Shown: positions 43,756 to 53,501, numbered from the stretch's first letter. The stretch is 64,000 nucleotides of DNA from Flammeovirgaceae bacterium 311 (GCA_000597885.1 CP004371.1:4431001-4495000); one strand, 5' to 3'. The notes: generated by a model from the sequence alone, not told the origin. Translations and numbers: made by a program.

Positions 43756-45120
43756 TTACAGCAGCTCATTGGCCAGGTTAGCCAGCTCGGAGCGCTCTCC
43801 TTTTTCAAGTGTAATGTGTGCATACAGGGGCTGATTCTTCAGCCTGTCGATCAGGTAGGAGAGGCCATTACTTTGCGAGTCCAGGTAAGGCGTATCGATC
43901 TGGTATATATCGCCTGTAAATACAATTTTGGTGTTATCTCCCGCCCGGGTAATAATAGTTTTTACCTCGTGCGGGGTCAGGTTCTGGGCCTCATCTACAA
44001 TAAAGAAAATATTGCTTAAGCTACGGCCCCGAATGTAGGCAAGAGGGGAGATCACCAGTTTTTCGCGTTCAATCATCTCGGTAATGCGCTGGTATTCCTT
44101 GTCTGATTCCCGGAACTGGCTCTGCACAAACTTCAGGTTATCGAAGAGCGGTTCCATATAAGGGTTCAGCTTACTTTTAACATCGCCGGGCAAATAGCCA
44201 ATATCTTTATTGCTTAAGGGTACAATAGGCCTTGCCAGGTATACCTGCCTGAAAGCCGAGCGCTGCTCCAGCGCAGCAGCCAGGGCCAGCAGGGTTTTGC
44301 CGGTTCCCGCCACTCCCTGCAGGCTCACCAGGCGTACCTCGGGGTTTAGCAGGGCGTGTATGGCAAAGGTTTGTTCGGCATTGCGCGGCTTTATGCCGTA
44401 TACCGGTATTTTATCTACTTTCTCTACCTGCTCAGTGGCGGGATTATAGTAAGCCAGTACTGAATTTTTAGGGCTTTTAAGTATATGATAGCTGTTGGCA
44501 AGGGGTTTGTCTTTGCCCCAGATCTCTTCGCGGTGGCACCCGCCTCCCTTTTCATAAAACTTGTCAATAATTTCAGGCGATACCTTGTCCAGCTCGGTGC
44601 GGCCGGTAAAGAGCGTATTTACATTTTTGATTTTACCGGTTTCGTAATCCTCTGCCGGTAAACCAAGCGATTTTGCCTTTAACCTTAGGTTAATGTCTTT
44701 GCTAACCAGGGTAACCTTTTTGCTTTCCTCTTCATTTACCTGATCTTCCTGCAGTTTAAGTGCGGCATTCAAAATGCGGTGGTCGGCTTTTTTTTCATCG
44801 AAGATCCGGATAGCATCCAGCATGCTGTCGTTCTCCATGAGCACCTTAAAACGGCCTTTTTTACTTTTGCGGCTTGTATCCAGGGGTATCCAGGTGTGCA
44901 GCATGTAACTTTCCGAGAGGCCATCTAGCAGGCGGATAAATTCACGTGCTTCAAAATTCTTGTTTTCGTTCCCCTTCTTGAACTGGTCAAGTTCTTCGAG
45001 TACGGTAATGGGAATGGCTACATCATGCTCATCAAAGTTCATGATGGCGTTATGTGCATAAAGAATTACAGAGGTGTCCAGTACAAAGATCTTCTTTTGT
45101 CGGTCAGTTTTTGAGGGCAT
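43756..45120 (-). CDS. PIN-PhoH family ATPase (PhoH2-like)
   Basis: A 454-residue fusion. Residues ~10-155 are a PIN ribonuclease domain with the acidic residues of FVLDTSVILY, ITVLEELD and VSKDINLRLKA. Residues ~250-454 are the PhoH ATPase with Walker A GVAGTGKT, Walker B IFFIVDEAQN and the sensor FTGDIYQID. PhoH2 proteins act as RNA helicase/nucleases. It starts 30 bp behind the stop of the large hybrid kinase gene, so the two may be co-transcribed. Confidence 0.93.
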   Translation of the reverse strand: MPSKTDRQKKIFVLDTSVILYAHNAIMNFDEHDVAIPITVLEELDQFKKGNENKNFEAREFIRLLDGLSESYMLHTWIPLDTSRKSKKGRFKVLMENDSMLDAIRIFDEKKADHRILNAALKLQEDQVNEEESKKVTLVSKDINLRLKAKSLGLPAEDYETGKIKNVNTLFTGRTELDKVSPEIIDKFYEKGGGCHREEIWGKDKPLANSYHILKSPKNSVLAYYNPATEQVEKVDKIPVYGIKPRNAEQTFAIHALLNPEVRLVSLQGVAGTGKTLLALAAALEQRSAFRQVYLARPIVPLSNKDIGYLPGDVKSKLNPYMEPLFDNLKFVQSQFRESDKEYQRITEMIEREKLVISPLAYIRGRSLSNIFFIVDEAQNLTPHEVKTIITRAGDNTKIVFTGDIYQIDTPYLDSQSNGLSYLIDRLKNQPLYAHITLEKGERSELANLANELL

Positions 45121-45149
45121 AAAAAATGGTTTAGGAGCTTGTAAAAATA

Positions 45150-48100
45150 TCAGGAACCGATCAACAGGTTTTCGGTTTCTGCTTTTTGCTGCAGCTTTAG
45201 CTTAATGGTTTCCACCAGGCAAATATACTGATCCAGCATTGGCGTCAGCTCTTCAAAGCTGCTGCCATCCTCATGCAGTTGCTGATGAATGCTCTCGCCA
45301 AGAAGAGTCATTTTTTCTATTTTCAACATAAGCATAGAAGGCCTTAACTTATGAAAAATACGGCGCAATTGCACCCTGTCTCTTGTATTTACTGCAGCTT
45401 TGATTTCGATAGGTACTTCGGTAAACTGGCGTATGTACAAGCTTACTAGCTCCTGTAAAAAAGCTTTGTCTCCACCGGCTACTTCCAAAACTCCGGATAG
45501 ATCCAGATCTGGCGACAGAGGAGTATTTTGAGGGCTGTGCATACTGTTTGGGGTTTCCTTGATGAAAGGACAGTAATGATTCAGCTTGTAGAGTAGTGTC
45601 TCTGGCTTAAATGGTTTTAGAACCATGTCTGTCATTCCGGCGTTTTTTATTTTTTCTTCAATACCGGCTATACCTGCTGCTGTTATGGCAATAATCGGTA
45701 TCTGGCTATAGCTTACATCGGGCAGGAGCCGTATTTGCCTGGTGGCTTCAAACCCATCCATCTCCGGCATTTGCAGGTCCATCAGCACCAGGTCGTACTT
45801 CCGGTTACCAGCCATTTTTACAGCTTCTGCACCATTTTCAGCAACATCGTAGCAGATACCCCAGCTTTGCAGAAATTTACCGGCAACAGCCTGGTTAATC
45901 TGGTTGTCTTCAGCCATCAGCAGGTACATACGGCTAAGGTCTTTTTTAACCTCAACCCCGTAAGTATACGCCAGGGGCTGCAGATCGGTTTTAGATGATT
46001 TTCTGTAAGGAAGTGAAAAGCCAAAGCAGCTGCCTTTGCCGGGGGTGCTTTTAACCCAGATAGTGCCTCCCTGAATTTCTACCAGTTGTTTGGTAATGGC
46101 CAACCCCAGCCCGGTGCCGCCATAGGTAAAGTTGGTGGTATTACTTGCCTGCTCAAATTTATTGAAAATGGTGTGCAGCTTATCTTTCGGAATGCCAATG
46201 CCAGAATCGCTTATCTCAAACTGCAGCAGGTACTGATCGTTTTTAGCAGATTTAGTACGGATCTCCACCTTCACCATGCCCTGATGAGTAAATTTGATGG
46301 CATTGCTTAGCAGGTTCGTGATGATCTGGATGAGGCGAACAGGATCTCCCTCCAGCTCATGGGGTACATCATCGTGCAGGTACAGTTTAAAGTCCAGCCC
46401 CCTGTTCTCTGTCTGGGTCTGGAAGGTATGCTTAAGGCTGTTTAATATATCTCTTAAATTAAACTGGATGTGCTCCAGGTGCACCTTACCGGCTTCTATT
46501 TTTGAAAGATCCAGAATGTCGTTAATCAGGCTTAGGAGGTTCTCTGCCGAAAATTTAAGAATACTAAGATCGTCTTCCTGGTCCGGGCGGGGGTTATTCT
46601 GCAGCAGGTGATAAGCAAGCCCGATTACCGCATTGAGCGGTGTGCGCAGCTCGTGACTAACGGTAGAGAGAAAGTATTCTTTGATTTCTGCTGAATGTTC
46701 TGCTGTTTCTTTTGCTGTACGCAGTTCCTGCTCAAAAGCCTTTCGTTCGCTAAGATCGGTGAGGATGGATACATATTTTTCTACTTCTCCGGCCGTGTTG
46801 GTTACCGGGTTGATAGTAAGGAGCACCCATCTCTGTTCGTTGTTGCGGTTGCACAGCAGAATTTCGTCAGTGAAAGATCTTCCTGTTCTCAGGCAGTTAT
46901 TCAGCTGCTTAAGGGTATCTGCATCGGTTAGTTCAGATACCATAAAGTCCTTAGGATACTGCCCTTTTATCTCCTCCAGTTCATAACCTGTGTTACGACT
47001 GAAGGCTTCGTTCACCCACTCTACCCGGTGCTTTGCATCAGTGATCATAACGGCATTGTCGGTGTGGCTTGCAACCAGCGACAGGTTTTTCAGCAGACTT
47101 TCGTTACGCTTACGCTGCGTTATGTCTGCTGCCATCATCACAGCGCCTATAATTTCTTCCTGTATATTTTTTACAGGGCCCACATATATCTCTGCCCACA
47201 GTTCGTGAGGGGTGTTTTCCAGAATTTTGTATTCCAGGTGAACACTTTCGCCCTCAAGGGCTCTCCTGAAAATAGGAATAAAGGTTTCTGCCGTAGCGGG
47301 ACGCAGGCTTTTGCGTACATCTGCTCCTTTTTCAAGCTCTACACCCAGCCACTGTTTTATGATGGTTGCGCTTACTTTATTAAACTCCAGTAGTTTGTAG
47401 TCGCGGTCGAAGATGTAAATGCCAAAATGGTTGTTATGGTCAAAGGCAGTGCGAATAATAGCCTGTGATTGCTCCAGTGCTTCCTGCTGCTGGTGAATTT
47501 GGGTAACATCCTGTACAGTGCCCAGTATTTTAAAGTCCCTGCCCCGATCGTTTTGAATTACCTTGCCTTTGCTGATCAGGTATTTCGGTTCTCCGTTGCG
47601 GTTGCTAACCCTGTACTGCAGGTTGTAGTCCTCGCCCCTCATAATACCCTGCAGCAGCACCCTGCGGACTTCCTGCCGGTCGTCGGGGTGTATATATTCC
47701 AGGTGATCGTTCAAAGTGAGGCTTTCTGTATCTGCAATTTCCAGAATGGCACAATAGCCCGAAGAGTAGCTTATGCGGGTTGAGCTGATGTCTATTTCGT
47801 AAAAACCTGCGTGGGCAATTTTTTCGGCCTGCTCCAGCTTGGCAGCATTTTCCAGTGCCTCCTGGAGTGCTTTTTTACGGTGTGTAATGTCCATGGCGCT
47901 GCCTTCGTACAACAGCTCACCGCTGGCCTCATTGGTGCGTACCGAGCAGTTAAACTGCATCCAGAAACGGCTGCCATCGCGGCGCGTGGCTTCTACTTCC
48001 AGTCCCTCTGCAAAACCCTGCTGATTTAGTTTGCGGGCAATTGAATCAAGCTCCTGCTGTGGAATAAAGGAAATGTTTTTACCCTCCCGGATCATGTCAG

Positions 48101-48905
48101 AAGCAGAGGTGAAGCCTATCATCTGGGCCATGTGGTCGTTTACATAAGTAAAACCCTTTGTTCCTTCTATCCTGAATATACCCTGGTGGTTGTTTCGGTG
48201 CAGGGTAGTAAGGGCGTGCTCCGTCATGCGAAGCCGCTGGTTTTTAACCTGAAGCTGTTCTGTCTGCGATTCTATTTTTTCTGCATTTTCAAAATCACGC
48301 AGTTTTAAGTCCAGAATGGTGCGCGAAATAAAGTAAAAGATGCTTAGAAAAATAAGATGAACCAATAAGCTGGAATGAAACAGGGAAGCTTCCTGGTAAA
48401 TAGTGTAATGGCTAAGCAGAAAGAAAAATTCTCCAAGGCCGATAAAAAGGAGCAGGCGCTTGGACGGCCAGTACAGTACCGACATGAGGGCACAGCAGCT
48501 GAGTAGAAAAACCGGCGTGGCAGACTGGTGATGATAAACTGCCAGGGAGATCAGCAGTGCATGTAATAAAGATATAAAAATGAAAGATTTTACAAGTAAA
48601 ATCTTCTTTTCGGGCTTATTCTCCTCTTTCAGCCACTGGGTGGCTGCATAGAACAAGAGCATGAAACAGGTAACGGAAGTCTCCAGAAACAGCAGGGTTA
48701 TGATGTTTTCCGACTTATGTTCCGTAAAGACCAGGCAGCGCAATATGTTAGGCAGCAACGCAAAAAGAGTAGTGGCTACAGCCGCAATCAGGGAGAATTT
48801 TTCAATACGTTCCAGGTTTAAGGAAGTAAAGTCTGCACGAAAACGCAGGTACCTGCGATCGTGTAGCTGTTGTATTAAAAAATTGCGCGACAGTTTGTTG
48901 AGCAT
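45150..48905 (-). CDS. Hybrid sensor histidine kinase (7TM-like, 4 PAS, HK, receiver, HPt)
   Basis: A 1251-residue phosphorelay protein. The first ~195 residues have about six transmembrane helices. Four PAS domains follow at roughly 220-345, 355-470, 480-600 and 605-725. Then come HisKA with the phosphorylated His751 (SHELRTPLNAVIG), the ATPase domain (GSGIGIP, GTGLGLAI), a receiver with Asp1043 (LVLMDLQMPEMDG), and a C-terminal HPt domain with His1185 in FHKLRPSM. Its HPt motif is HKLRPS, not the common HxLKGSS. All relay steps sit in one chain; the output regulator is not adjacent. Confidence 0.93.
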   Translation of the reverse strand: MLNKLSRNFLIQQLHDRRYLRFRADFTSLNLERIEKFSLIAAVATTLFALLPNILRCLVFTEHKSENIITLLFLETSVTCFMLLFYAATQWLKEENKPEKKILLVKSFIFISLLHALLISLAVYHHQSATPVFLLSCCALMSVLYWPSKRLLLFIGLGEFFFLLSHYTIYQEASLFHSSLLVHLIFLSIFYFISRTILDLKLRDFENAEKIESQTEQLQVKNQRLRMTEHALTTLHRNNHQGIFRIEGTKGFTYVNDHMAQMIGFTSASDMIREGKNISFIPQQELDSIARKLNQQGFAEGLEVEATRRDGSRFWMQFNCSVRTNEASGELLYEGSAMDITHRKKALQEALENAAKLEQAEKIAHAGFYEIDISSTRISYSSGYCAILEIADTESLTLNDHLEYIHPDDRQEVRRVLLQGIMRGEDYNLQYRVSNRNGEPKYLISKGKVIQNDRGRDFKILGTVQDVTQIHQQQEALEQSQAIIRTAFDHNNHFGIYIFDRDYKLLEFNKVSATIIKQWLGVELEKGADVRKSLRPATAETFIPIFRRALEGESVHLEYKILENTPHELWAEIYVGPVKNIQEEIIGAVMMAADITQRKRNESLLKNLSLVASHTDNAVMITDAKHRVEWVNEAFSRNTGYELEEIKGQYPKDFMVSELTDADTLKQLNNCLRTGRSFTDEILLCNRNNEQRWVLLTINPVTNTAGEVEKYVSILTDLSERKAFEQELRTAKETAEHSAEIKEYFLSTVSHELRTPLNAVIGLAYHLLQNNPRPDQEDDLSILKFSAENLLSLINDILDLSKIEAGKVHLEHIQFNLRDILNSLKHTFQTQTENRGLDFKLYLHDDVPHELEGDPVRLIQIITNLLSNAIKFTHQGMVKVEIRTKSAKNDQYLLQFEISDSGIGIPKDKLHTIFNKFEQASNTTNFTYGGTGLGLAITKQLVEIQGGTIWVKSTPGKGSCFGFSLPYRKSSKTDLQPLAYTYGVEVKKDLSRMYLLMAEDNQINQAVAGKFLQSWGICYDVAENGAEAVKMAGNRKYDLVLMDLQMPEMDGFEATRQIRLLPDVSYSQIPIIAITAAGIAGIEEKIKNAGMTDMVLKPFKPETLLYKLNHYCPFIKETPNSMHSPQNTPLSPDLDLSGVLEVAGGDKAFLQELVSLYIRQFTEVPIEIKAAVNTRDRVQLRRIFHKLRPSMLMLKIEKMTLLGESIHQQLHEDGSSFEELTPMLDQYICLVETIKLKLQQKAETENLLIGS

Positions 48906-48930
48906 GGTGAATAGCGCTGAGGCCTTAGGC

Positions 48931-48961
48931 TAAATTTACTAAGACTATCAGCGCCTGCAAA
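48931..48961 (-). promoter_or_regulatory. Promoter of the hybrid kinase (TTTG-N19-TAAATTTA)
   Basis: On the minus strand TTTG (48958-48961) is followed after exactly 19 bases by TAAATTTA (48931-48938), one base off TAnnTTTG. The ATG lies 25 bases further on. Confidence 0.5.
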
Positions 48962-49016
48962 AACAAACCTTTGTTTAGTACCATGATGTAGGGTTATTGC
49001 CAAATTAACCCTTTTA

Positions 49017-49736
49017 CTATAGGTAAAAGGGCGGGGCTTCTTCCTGTGCTTTAAGTATATAGCGATCGCCTCCCTCTGCAGGCTGTATGTCCAGCACATT
49101 GGCCAGTACCAGTCTGATAAGGGTTCTGGAGGCCAGCGTAACGGGGATGTCTGCTACTTTTGCAAAGTCTTTAAGGGTAATATAGGGGTTGTCCTGCAGG
49201 TATTGCATCAGTTTTTGTTCCTTTTCGCTCCACTGAAAGCCAATATCTTTTGGCTTCTGCCTACGGCGCAGGATCTCACGCATTTCGCGGCTGGCCTGTA
49301 TGCTGCGGTCTGCCACCCGCACATAGGTGCGCTTACGCATAGGAGGACGCTGCTTTTTTTTCAGCTTCTGTGGAGGTGTATCCGGGGGCAGGGGCTGATC
49401 CTCCAGTACAAAATGGGGTTTCTGGGGACTTTCGCTTATATAATACCGAAGCACCCACTTGTTGGCAGAAAGCGGAATGGTTTCCTGCTGATAACGTATT
49501 TTTGGTTTGCAGTTATTGATGATGGCCTTATTGAGTTCCCAGGCTTCCTCCTCCGGAAAACGAAGACCACTGAGGCCACCATCGTCGCCTACTCCTATTA
49601 ATAAATTGCCTCCCCTGGTATTAGCAAAGGCTACTATCTCCCGGATGATTTTCTCGGGGTGGGCTACTTTTTTCTTAAATTCCAGCGTTGTGTGCTCGCC
49701 CTCTTTTACCAGCGACTGTAGTTCTCGTAGCGTCAT
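49017..49736 (-). CDS. AlbA_2 (Schlafen-type) domain protein with winged helix
   Basis: A 239-residue protein. Residues ~5-115 are the AlbA_2 domain typical of bacterial divergent-AAA/Schlafen-like proteins (TTLEFKKKV, REIVAFANTRGGNLLIGVGDDGGLSG). Residues ~120-145 are very basic and Pro-rich (KLKKKQRPPMRKRTY). A winged helix ends the chain (MQYLQDNPYITLKDFAKVADIPVTLASRTLIRLVLANVL). A nucleic-acid-binding regulator is likely. It follows the VWA-AAA pair on the same strand after a 138-bp gap rich in hairpins, and precedes the hybrid kinase. Confidence 0.8.
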   Translation of the reverse strand: MTLRELQSLVKEGEHTTLEFKKKVAHPEKIIREIVAFANTRGGNLLIGVGDDGGLSGLRFPEEEAWELNKAIINNCKPKIRYQQETIPLSANKWVLRYYISESPQKPHFVLEDQPLPPDTPPQKLKKKQRPPMRKRTYVRVADRSIQASREMREILRRRQKPKDIGFQWSEKEQKLMQYLQDNPYITLKDFAKVADIPVTLASRTLIRLVLANVLDIQPAEGGDRYILKAQEEAPPFYL

Positions 49737-49830
49737 ATTACTCTAAATCAGACAAGGACTTCCCCCCCGGGGAGGAAAAGGACAACATCCCTTTTGGGCA
49801 GGCAGACTATCTACCCAAAAAGGAGGGTGC

Positions 49831-49851
49831 TGCCTGCCACCAGGGCAGGCA
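49831..49851. repeat. Inverted repeat TGCCTGCC-ACCAG-GGCAGGCA
   Basis: Same 8-base arms as the palindrome at 12023-12038. A neighbouring imperfect hairpin (CCCTTTTGGG...CCCAAAAAGGAGGG, about 49790-49827) lies in the same 138-bp gap behind the AAA ATPase gene. Confidence 0.55.
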
Positions 49852-49874
49852 TGAGCAGTGAGTAGTGGCAGGGA

Positions 49875-51422
49875 TTAAAAATCCTCGTCCTCGTCCTCCT
49901 CTTCCAGGCCATCCAGGCCCGGCATGCTGAACATGCTGCTTAACAGATCACTGAACCGGGTGCCGGTTGAGAGTCCTTTTTTGCTAAGCATGCTGTACTC
50001 GGCCAGCCCGTGCAGCACAAATTCCATCATAAAAAACAGATCGTCCTGGCTAAGGTCCGGCAGCTGTTTCTTTACAAATTCTTTAAGGCCGGGCACCTCC
50101 GACAGGGCTCTTTTATAATCTTTTTCAGAGGCATCCAGCAGCAGGTCTACTGCATTGCCTTCGCCAAACCAGTCGGTAATGGTTTTATACTGATTTTTAT
50201 CTTTAGACACCTGCGGCTGCTTGCTGCTCTTTTCGGGTTTTGGGTTTGGGAAGTAATTCAGGAATTGAGTACGGATTGCTTTGCCCAGCAGGTTTTGTGC
50301 AACAATGCCGGCACCCTCCTGTTCCCCCTCATAGACCAGCTCAATTTTACCCGTAACTGCGGGTATAACGCCTACCAGGTCGTTCAGCCGGATGTAGGTT
50401 TTATTTTCGCCATTCAGCAGCGCCCGGCGCTCGGCAGCACTTACCAGGTTCTCGTAGGCCGAGATGGTAAGACGTGCAGAAACACCACTCTTGGCATCTA
50501 CATACTCACTTTCGCGGGCCTGAAAGGCAATTTGCTCAATCAGGTCTTTTACTGTTTCGTTTACCACCACGCGCTGCTGCTGCTCCTGGTTGATCTGTGC
50601 CTCCTGCTGGGTAATGGCTTTGCCTATTTCCAGTGTTTTAGGATAGTGCGTAATAATCTGGCTGTCAATGCGGTCTTTGAGCGGTGTTACAATGCTGCCA
50701 CGGTTGGTGTAGTCCTCGGGGTTGGCAGTAAACACAAACTGTATATCCAGCGGCAGGCGCAGCTTAAAGCCCCTGATCTGGATATCGCCCTCCTGCAGAA
50801 TATTAAACAGAGCCACCTGTATGCGGGGTTGCAAATCGGGCAGCTCATTGATTACAAAAATACAGCGGTTGGAGCGGGGCACCAGGCCGTAATGTATCAC
50901 GCGCTCGTCGGAGTAGGGGAGCTTAAGGGCGGCGGCTTTAATAGGGTCCACATCGCCAATAAGGTCGGCTACGGTCACATCCGGGGTAGCCAGCTTTTCA
51001 GTATAGCGCTCGTTGCGGTGCAGCCAGGCAATGGGTGCATCATCTTCCAGGTCGGCTACTATCTCAAGGCCATGGTGGCTAATGGGGTTGAGCGGATCTT
51101 CCAGCAGATCGGTACCCTCCAGATAAGGCATGTACTCATCCAGCAGGTTTACCATCAGGCGGGCAATACGAGTTTTAGCCTGGCCCCGCAGGCCCAGCAG
51201 GTTAATATGGTGGCGGCTTAAAATAGCACGCTGCAGATCGGGCAGTACGGTTTCATCATACCCCAGAATGCCCGGGAAAGGATTCTCCTTATGCTGTAGT
51301 TTATAGATTAAGTTCTGACGTAATTCTTCTTTAATGCTGCGTGTGGTGTAGCCGGCAGCTCTTAGTTCACCAAGTGTTTTGATCCTGGTTAGCTTTTCGG
51401 CCGGGATATTGTTTATCTGCAT
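49875..51422 (-). CDS. MoxR/ChlI-type AAA+ ATPase
   Basis: A 515-residue AAA+ protein of the magnesium-chelatase-I/MoxR clade, which remodels metalloproteins or complexes together with VWA partners. Walker A is GLRGQAKT (77-84), with Ala where the classic motif has Gly. The Walker B strand reads CIFVINELPDL, with Asn in place of the usual Asp before Glu; both variants are known to me from this subfamily. A C-terminal acidic tail (EEEDEDEDF) ends the chain. It starts 5 bp after the VWA gene stop, a coupled pair. Confidence 0.85.
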   Translation of the reverse strand: MQINNIPAEKLTRIKTLGELRAAGYTTRSIKEELRQNLIYKLQHKENPFPGILGYDETVLPDLQRAILSRHHINLLGLRGQAKTRIARLMVNLLDEYMPYLEGTDLLEDPLNPISHHGLEIVADLEDDAPIAWLHRNERYTEKLATPDVTVADLIGDVDPIKAAALKLPYSDERVIHYGLVPRSNRCIFVINELPDLQPRIQVALFNILQEGDIQIRGFKLRLPLDIQFVFTANPEDYTNRGSIVTPLKDRIDSQIITHYPKTLEIGKAITQQEAQINQEQQQRVVVNETVKDLIEQIAFQARESEYVDAKSGVSARLTISAYENLVSAAERRALLNGENKTYIRLNDLVGVIPAVTGKIELVYEGEQEGAGIVAQNLLGKAIRTQFLNYFPNPKPEKSSKQPQVSKDKNQYKTITDWFGEGNAVDLLLDASEKDYKRALSEVPGLKEFVKKQLPDLSQDDLFFMMEFVLHGLAEYSMLSKKGLSTGTRFSDLLSSMFSMPGLDGLEEEDEDEDF

Positions 51423-51427
51423 GATTC

Positions 51428-52525
51428 TTAAAAAGTTTTTCTGCGGTTGCGTCTGTAATCTTCAAAAACAAGGTGGCCGAGTCCCTGCAGGCTGCTGTAG
51501 TAGGCATTGCCGCCGTTTACCTGGGTAAACTCCTGCACAAATTGTTTTAAATAAGGGTCTGAGGCGATCATGAATGTAGTAATGGGCACATTCAGGCGGC
51601 GGCATTGTGCTGCCAGGGTAAGGGTTTTATTGAGGATCTTGCGGTCCAGTCCAAATGAGTTTTTATAGTATTTGATACCTACTTTCAGACAGGTGGGCTT
51701 ACCATCCGTAATCATAAAAATCTGTTTGTTAGATGTTTTGCGGCGGCGCAGCAGGTCCATGGCCAGCTCCAGGCCGGCAACGGTATTGGTGTGGTAGGGG
51801 CCTACCTGCAAAAAGGCCAGGTCCTTCACCTCAATTTGCCAGGCATCGTTGCCAAATACAATTACATCTAAGGTATCTTTCGGGTAGCGTATTTTAATCA
51901 GCTCTGCCAGGGCCAGTGCTACTTTTTTAGCCGGTGTAATCCGGTCTTCGCCATACAGAATCATGCTGTGGCTGATGTCGATCATCAGCACTGTGGAGGT
52001 TTGCGACTTATAATCTTTTTCGTACACCTCCAGGTCCTGCTCGGTGAGGAGCGGCCCTTCCAGCCCGTGGTTAATCTGGGCATTGCGCAGCGAATCGGTA
52101 ATGGCAATCTGTTCCGGGGTATCTCCAAACTGGTACTCCCGCTTTTCGGTGCGGGGCTCTTCGCCGGCGCCGCTGTAAAAGGTATGGTGGTTGCCTTTGG
52201 GGCCTTTCTTTAGCTTACCAAAGATTTCTTCCAGGGCACTGCGCCTGATGCTTTGCTCGCTTTTGGCAGTTACCTCAAATTTTCCTTCAGGATTTTCGTC
52301 GGTGATGTAGCCTTTTTCCTTCAGGTCTTCAATAAAATCGCCAATGCCATAATCTTCCGTGGAGAGGCCGTATTTTTTATCGAGGTTGCTGAGCCAGTGC
52401 AGCGCTTCGGAAACATCGCCGGCAGTAATGAGCAGCAGCTGCATGAATACCTTCAGCAGGTTGTCAAAGACTGTTGATTCCGGATCGTTCTCCGGTATAT
52501 AGTCGGTAAATCTGTAGCCAATCAT
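51428..52525 (-). CDS. VWA domain protein, partner of the AAA+ ATPase
   Basis: A 365-residue protein with a C-terminal von Willebrand A domain from about residue 175. The MIDAS metal site is complete: DISHS at 183-187, the Thr in GPYHTNTVAGLELA, and the Asp in MITDGKPT. The N-terminal half is helical and charged, without a signal peptide or transmembrane helix, so this is a cytoplasmic member like BchD/CoxE-type partners. Gene order VWA then AAA with a 5-bp gap supports a joint complex. The client protein is unknown. Confidence 0.87.
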   Translation of the reverse strand: MIGYRFTDYIPENDPESTVFDNLLKVFMQLLLITAGDVSEALHWLSNLDKKYGLSTEDYGIGDFIEDLKEKGYITDENPEGKFEVTAKSEQSIRRSALEEIFGKLKKGPKGNHHTFYSGAGEEPRTEKREYQFGDTPEQIAITDSLRNAQINHGLEGPLLTEQDLEVYEKDYKSQTSTVLMIDISHSMILYGEDRITPAKKVALALAELIKIRYPKDTLDVIVFGNDAWQIEVKDLAFLQVGPYHTNTVAGLELAMDLLRRRKTSNKQIFMITDGKPTCLKVGIKYYKNSFGLDRKILNKTLTLAAQCRRLNVPITTFMIASDPYLKQFVQEFTQVNGGNAYYSSLQGLGHLVFEDYRRNRRKTF

Positions 52526-52623
52526 GTTCTTAGGGATTGTACAGTAGTATAACGTTTTTTCATTAAAAAAATGCCCGCGTAGCGCATTTCTCTCCTGTAG
52601 TTAATGTATAACGGCTTCTTTAT

Positions 52624-53442
52624 TTAACTGTTATCCCCACTGGTGTATGAAAATGCCAGCGGATCTGGAAATATAAAAGTATAGCCCAGCGCCTGCTGAA
52701 GCTTTTTGCTGCTAATGGTTTTTCCTGTGCTGGCAGGTACCACACTGGCCTGTGGCCAGCCAAAAGTTTCTGCATTTTTTTTGTAGATGTCAGCACGTCC
52801 CGGATGTTGCGGCGCTACAGCATTAAAAGTTTCTCCCCACTTTTCCTGTGCAATCAGCTGCACAATAATTTCCACGGCATCATCGCGGTGTATATAATTT
52901 ACTGGGGTATCTTCCAGTTCACTGCCCCTGCTCCACTTGCCAGAAATGCGGTCATAGCCCATTAAACCACCAAAGCGCAAAATGCTAAGCCTGTTGCCCA
53001 GGGTTTCTTTTAACATTTTCTCGGCTTTCAGCAGTGTTTTATTGGCACCCGCTGCCTCAGGATTGGTTTGTTCTTCGGTTAATTCTTCGCCCTTATCGGG
53101 GTAAACGCTGGTAGAACTGGTGTAAAGCACCCGAAGCTGCTCATGTAAAGTGATCGCCTCTAAAATGCTGCTGATCTGCTGCGGGTGAAAATCTTCTCCC
53201 CGTTTGTGCACCTGGGGCGGTATGTCAATGATTAATATATCGGTACTAAAAAACTCTTCGGCTTTTTGGCCATTGAGCCCGGGGGTGAGGCTAAGCAGGT
53301 AGGGCGCAATACCTACATCTCTGAGGGAGGGTAGTTTTTCTGCCTGGGTGGTGCTGCCCTTTACCGAATAGCCTTCTCTTAATAGCCGGCGGGCCAGGGA
53401 TATTCCAAGCCAGCCGCAACCTAGTATGCTGATGATTTTCAT
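52624..53442 (-). CDS. NAD(P)-binding SDR/epimerase-like protein (YeeZ-type)
   Basis: A 272-residue Rossmann protein of the extended short-chain dehydrogenase type. The dinucleotide loop is ILGCGWLGISLARRL. TSSTSVYPDKGEELTE is the catalytic-type Ser/Tyr segment, and the substrate domain includes ILRFGGLMGYDR and NYIHRDDAVEII. The YxxxK lysine is not at its classic place, so catalysis may differ from true epimerases. A 98-bp gap separates its stop from the start of the VWA gene. Confidence 0.82.
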   Translation of the reverse strand: MKIISILGCGWLGISLARRLLREGYSVKGSTTQAEKLPSLRDVGIAPYLLSLTPGLNGQKAEEFFSTDILIIDIPPQVHKRGEDFHPQQISSILEAITLHEQLRVLYTSSTSVYPDKGEELTEEQTNPEAAGANKTLLKAEKMLKETLGNRLSILRFGGLMGYDRISGKWSRGSELEDTPVNYIHRDDAVEIIVQLIAQEKWGETFNAVAPQHPGRADIYKKNAETFGWPQASVVPASTGKTISSKKLQQALGYTFIFPDPLAFSYTSGDNS

Positions 53443-53453
53443 AAAAAAAGAAA

Positions 53454-53479
53454 AAAGCTTAGCATGAGTGCTAAGCTTT
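53454..53479 (-). terminator. Terminator of the fatty acid hydroxylase-like gene
   Basis: AAAGCTTAGCA-TGAG-TGCTAAGCTTT hairpin with a long T-run on the minus strand. Confidence 0.88.
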
Positions 53480-53501
53480 AAAGTGTATTTGTAACAAAAT
53501 G

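Noticed and set aside
50010-51221. 403-codon plus-strand frame inside the AAA+ ATPase gene
   Set aside because: Fully antisense to a convincing AAA+ protein, with no recognisable motif; a composition-driven shadow.
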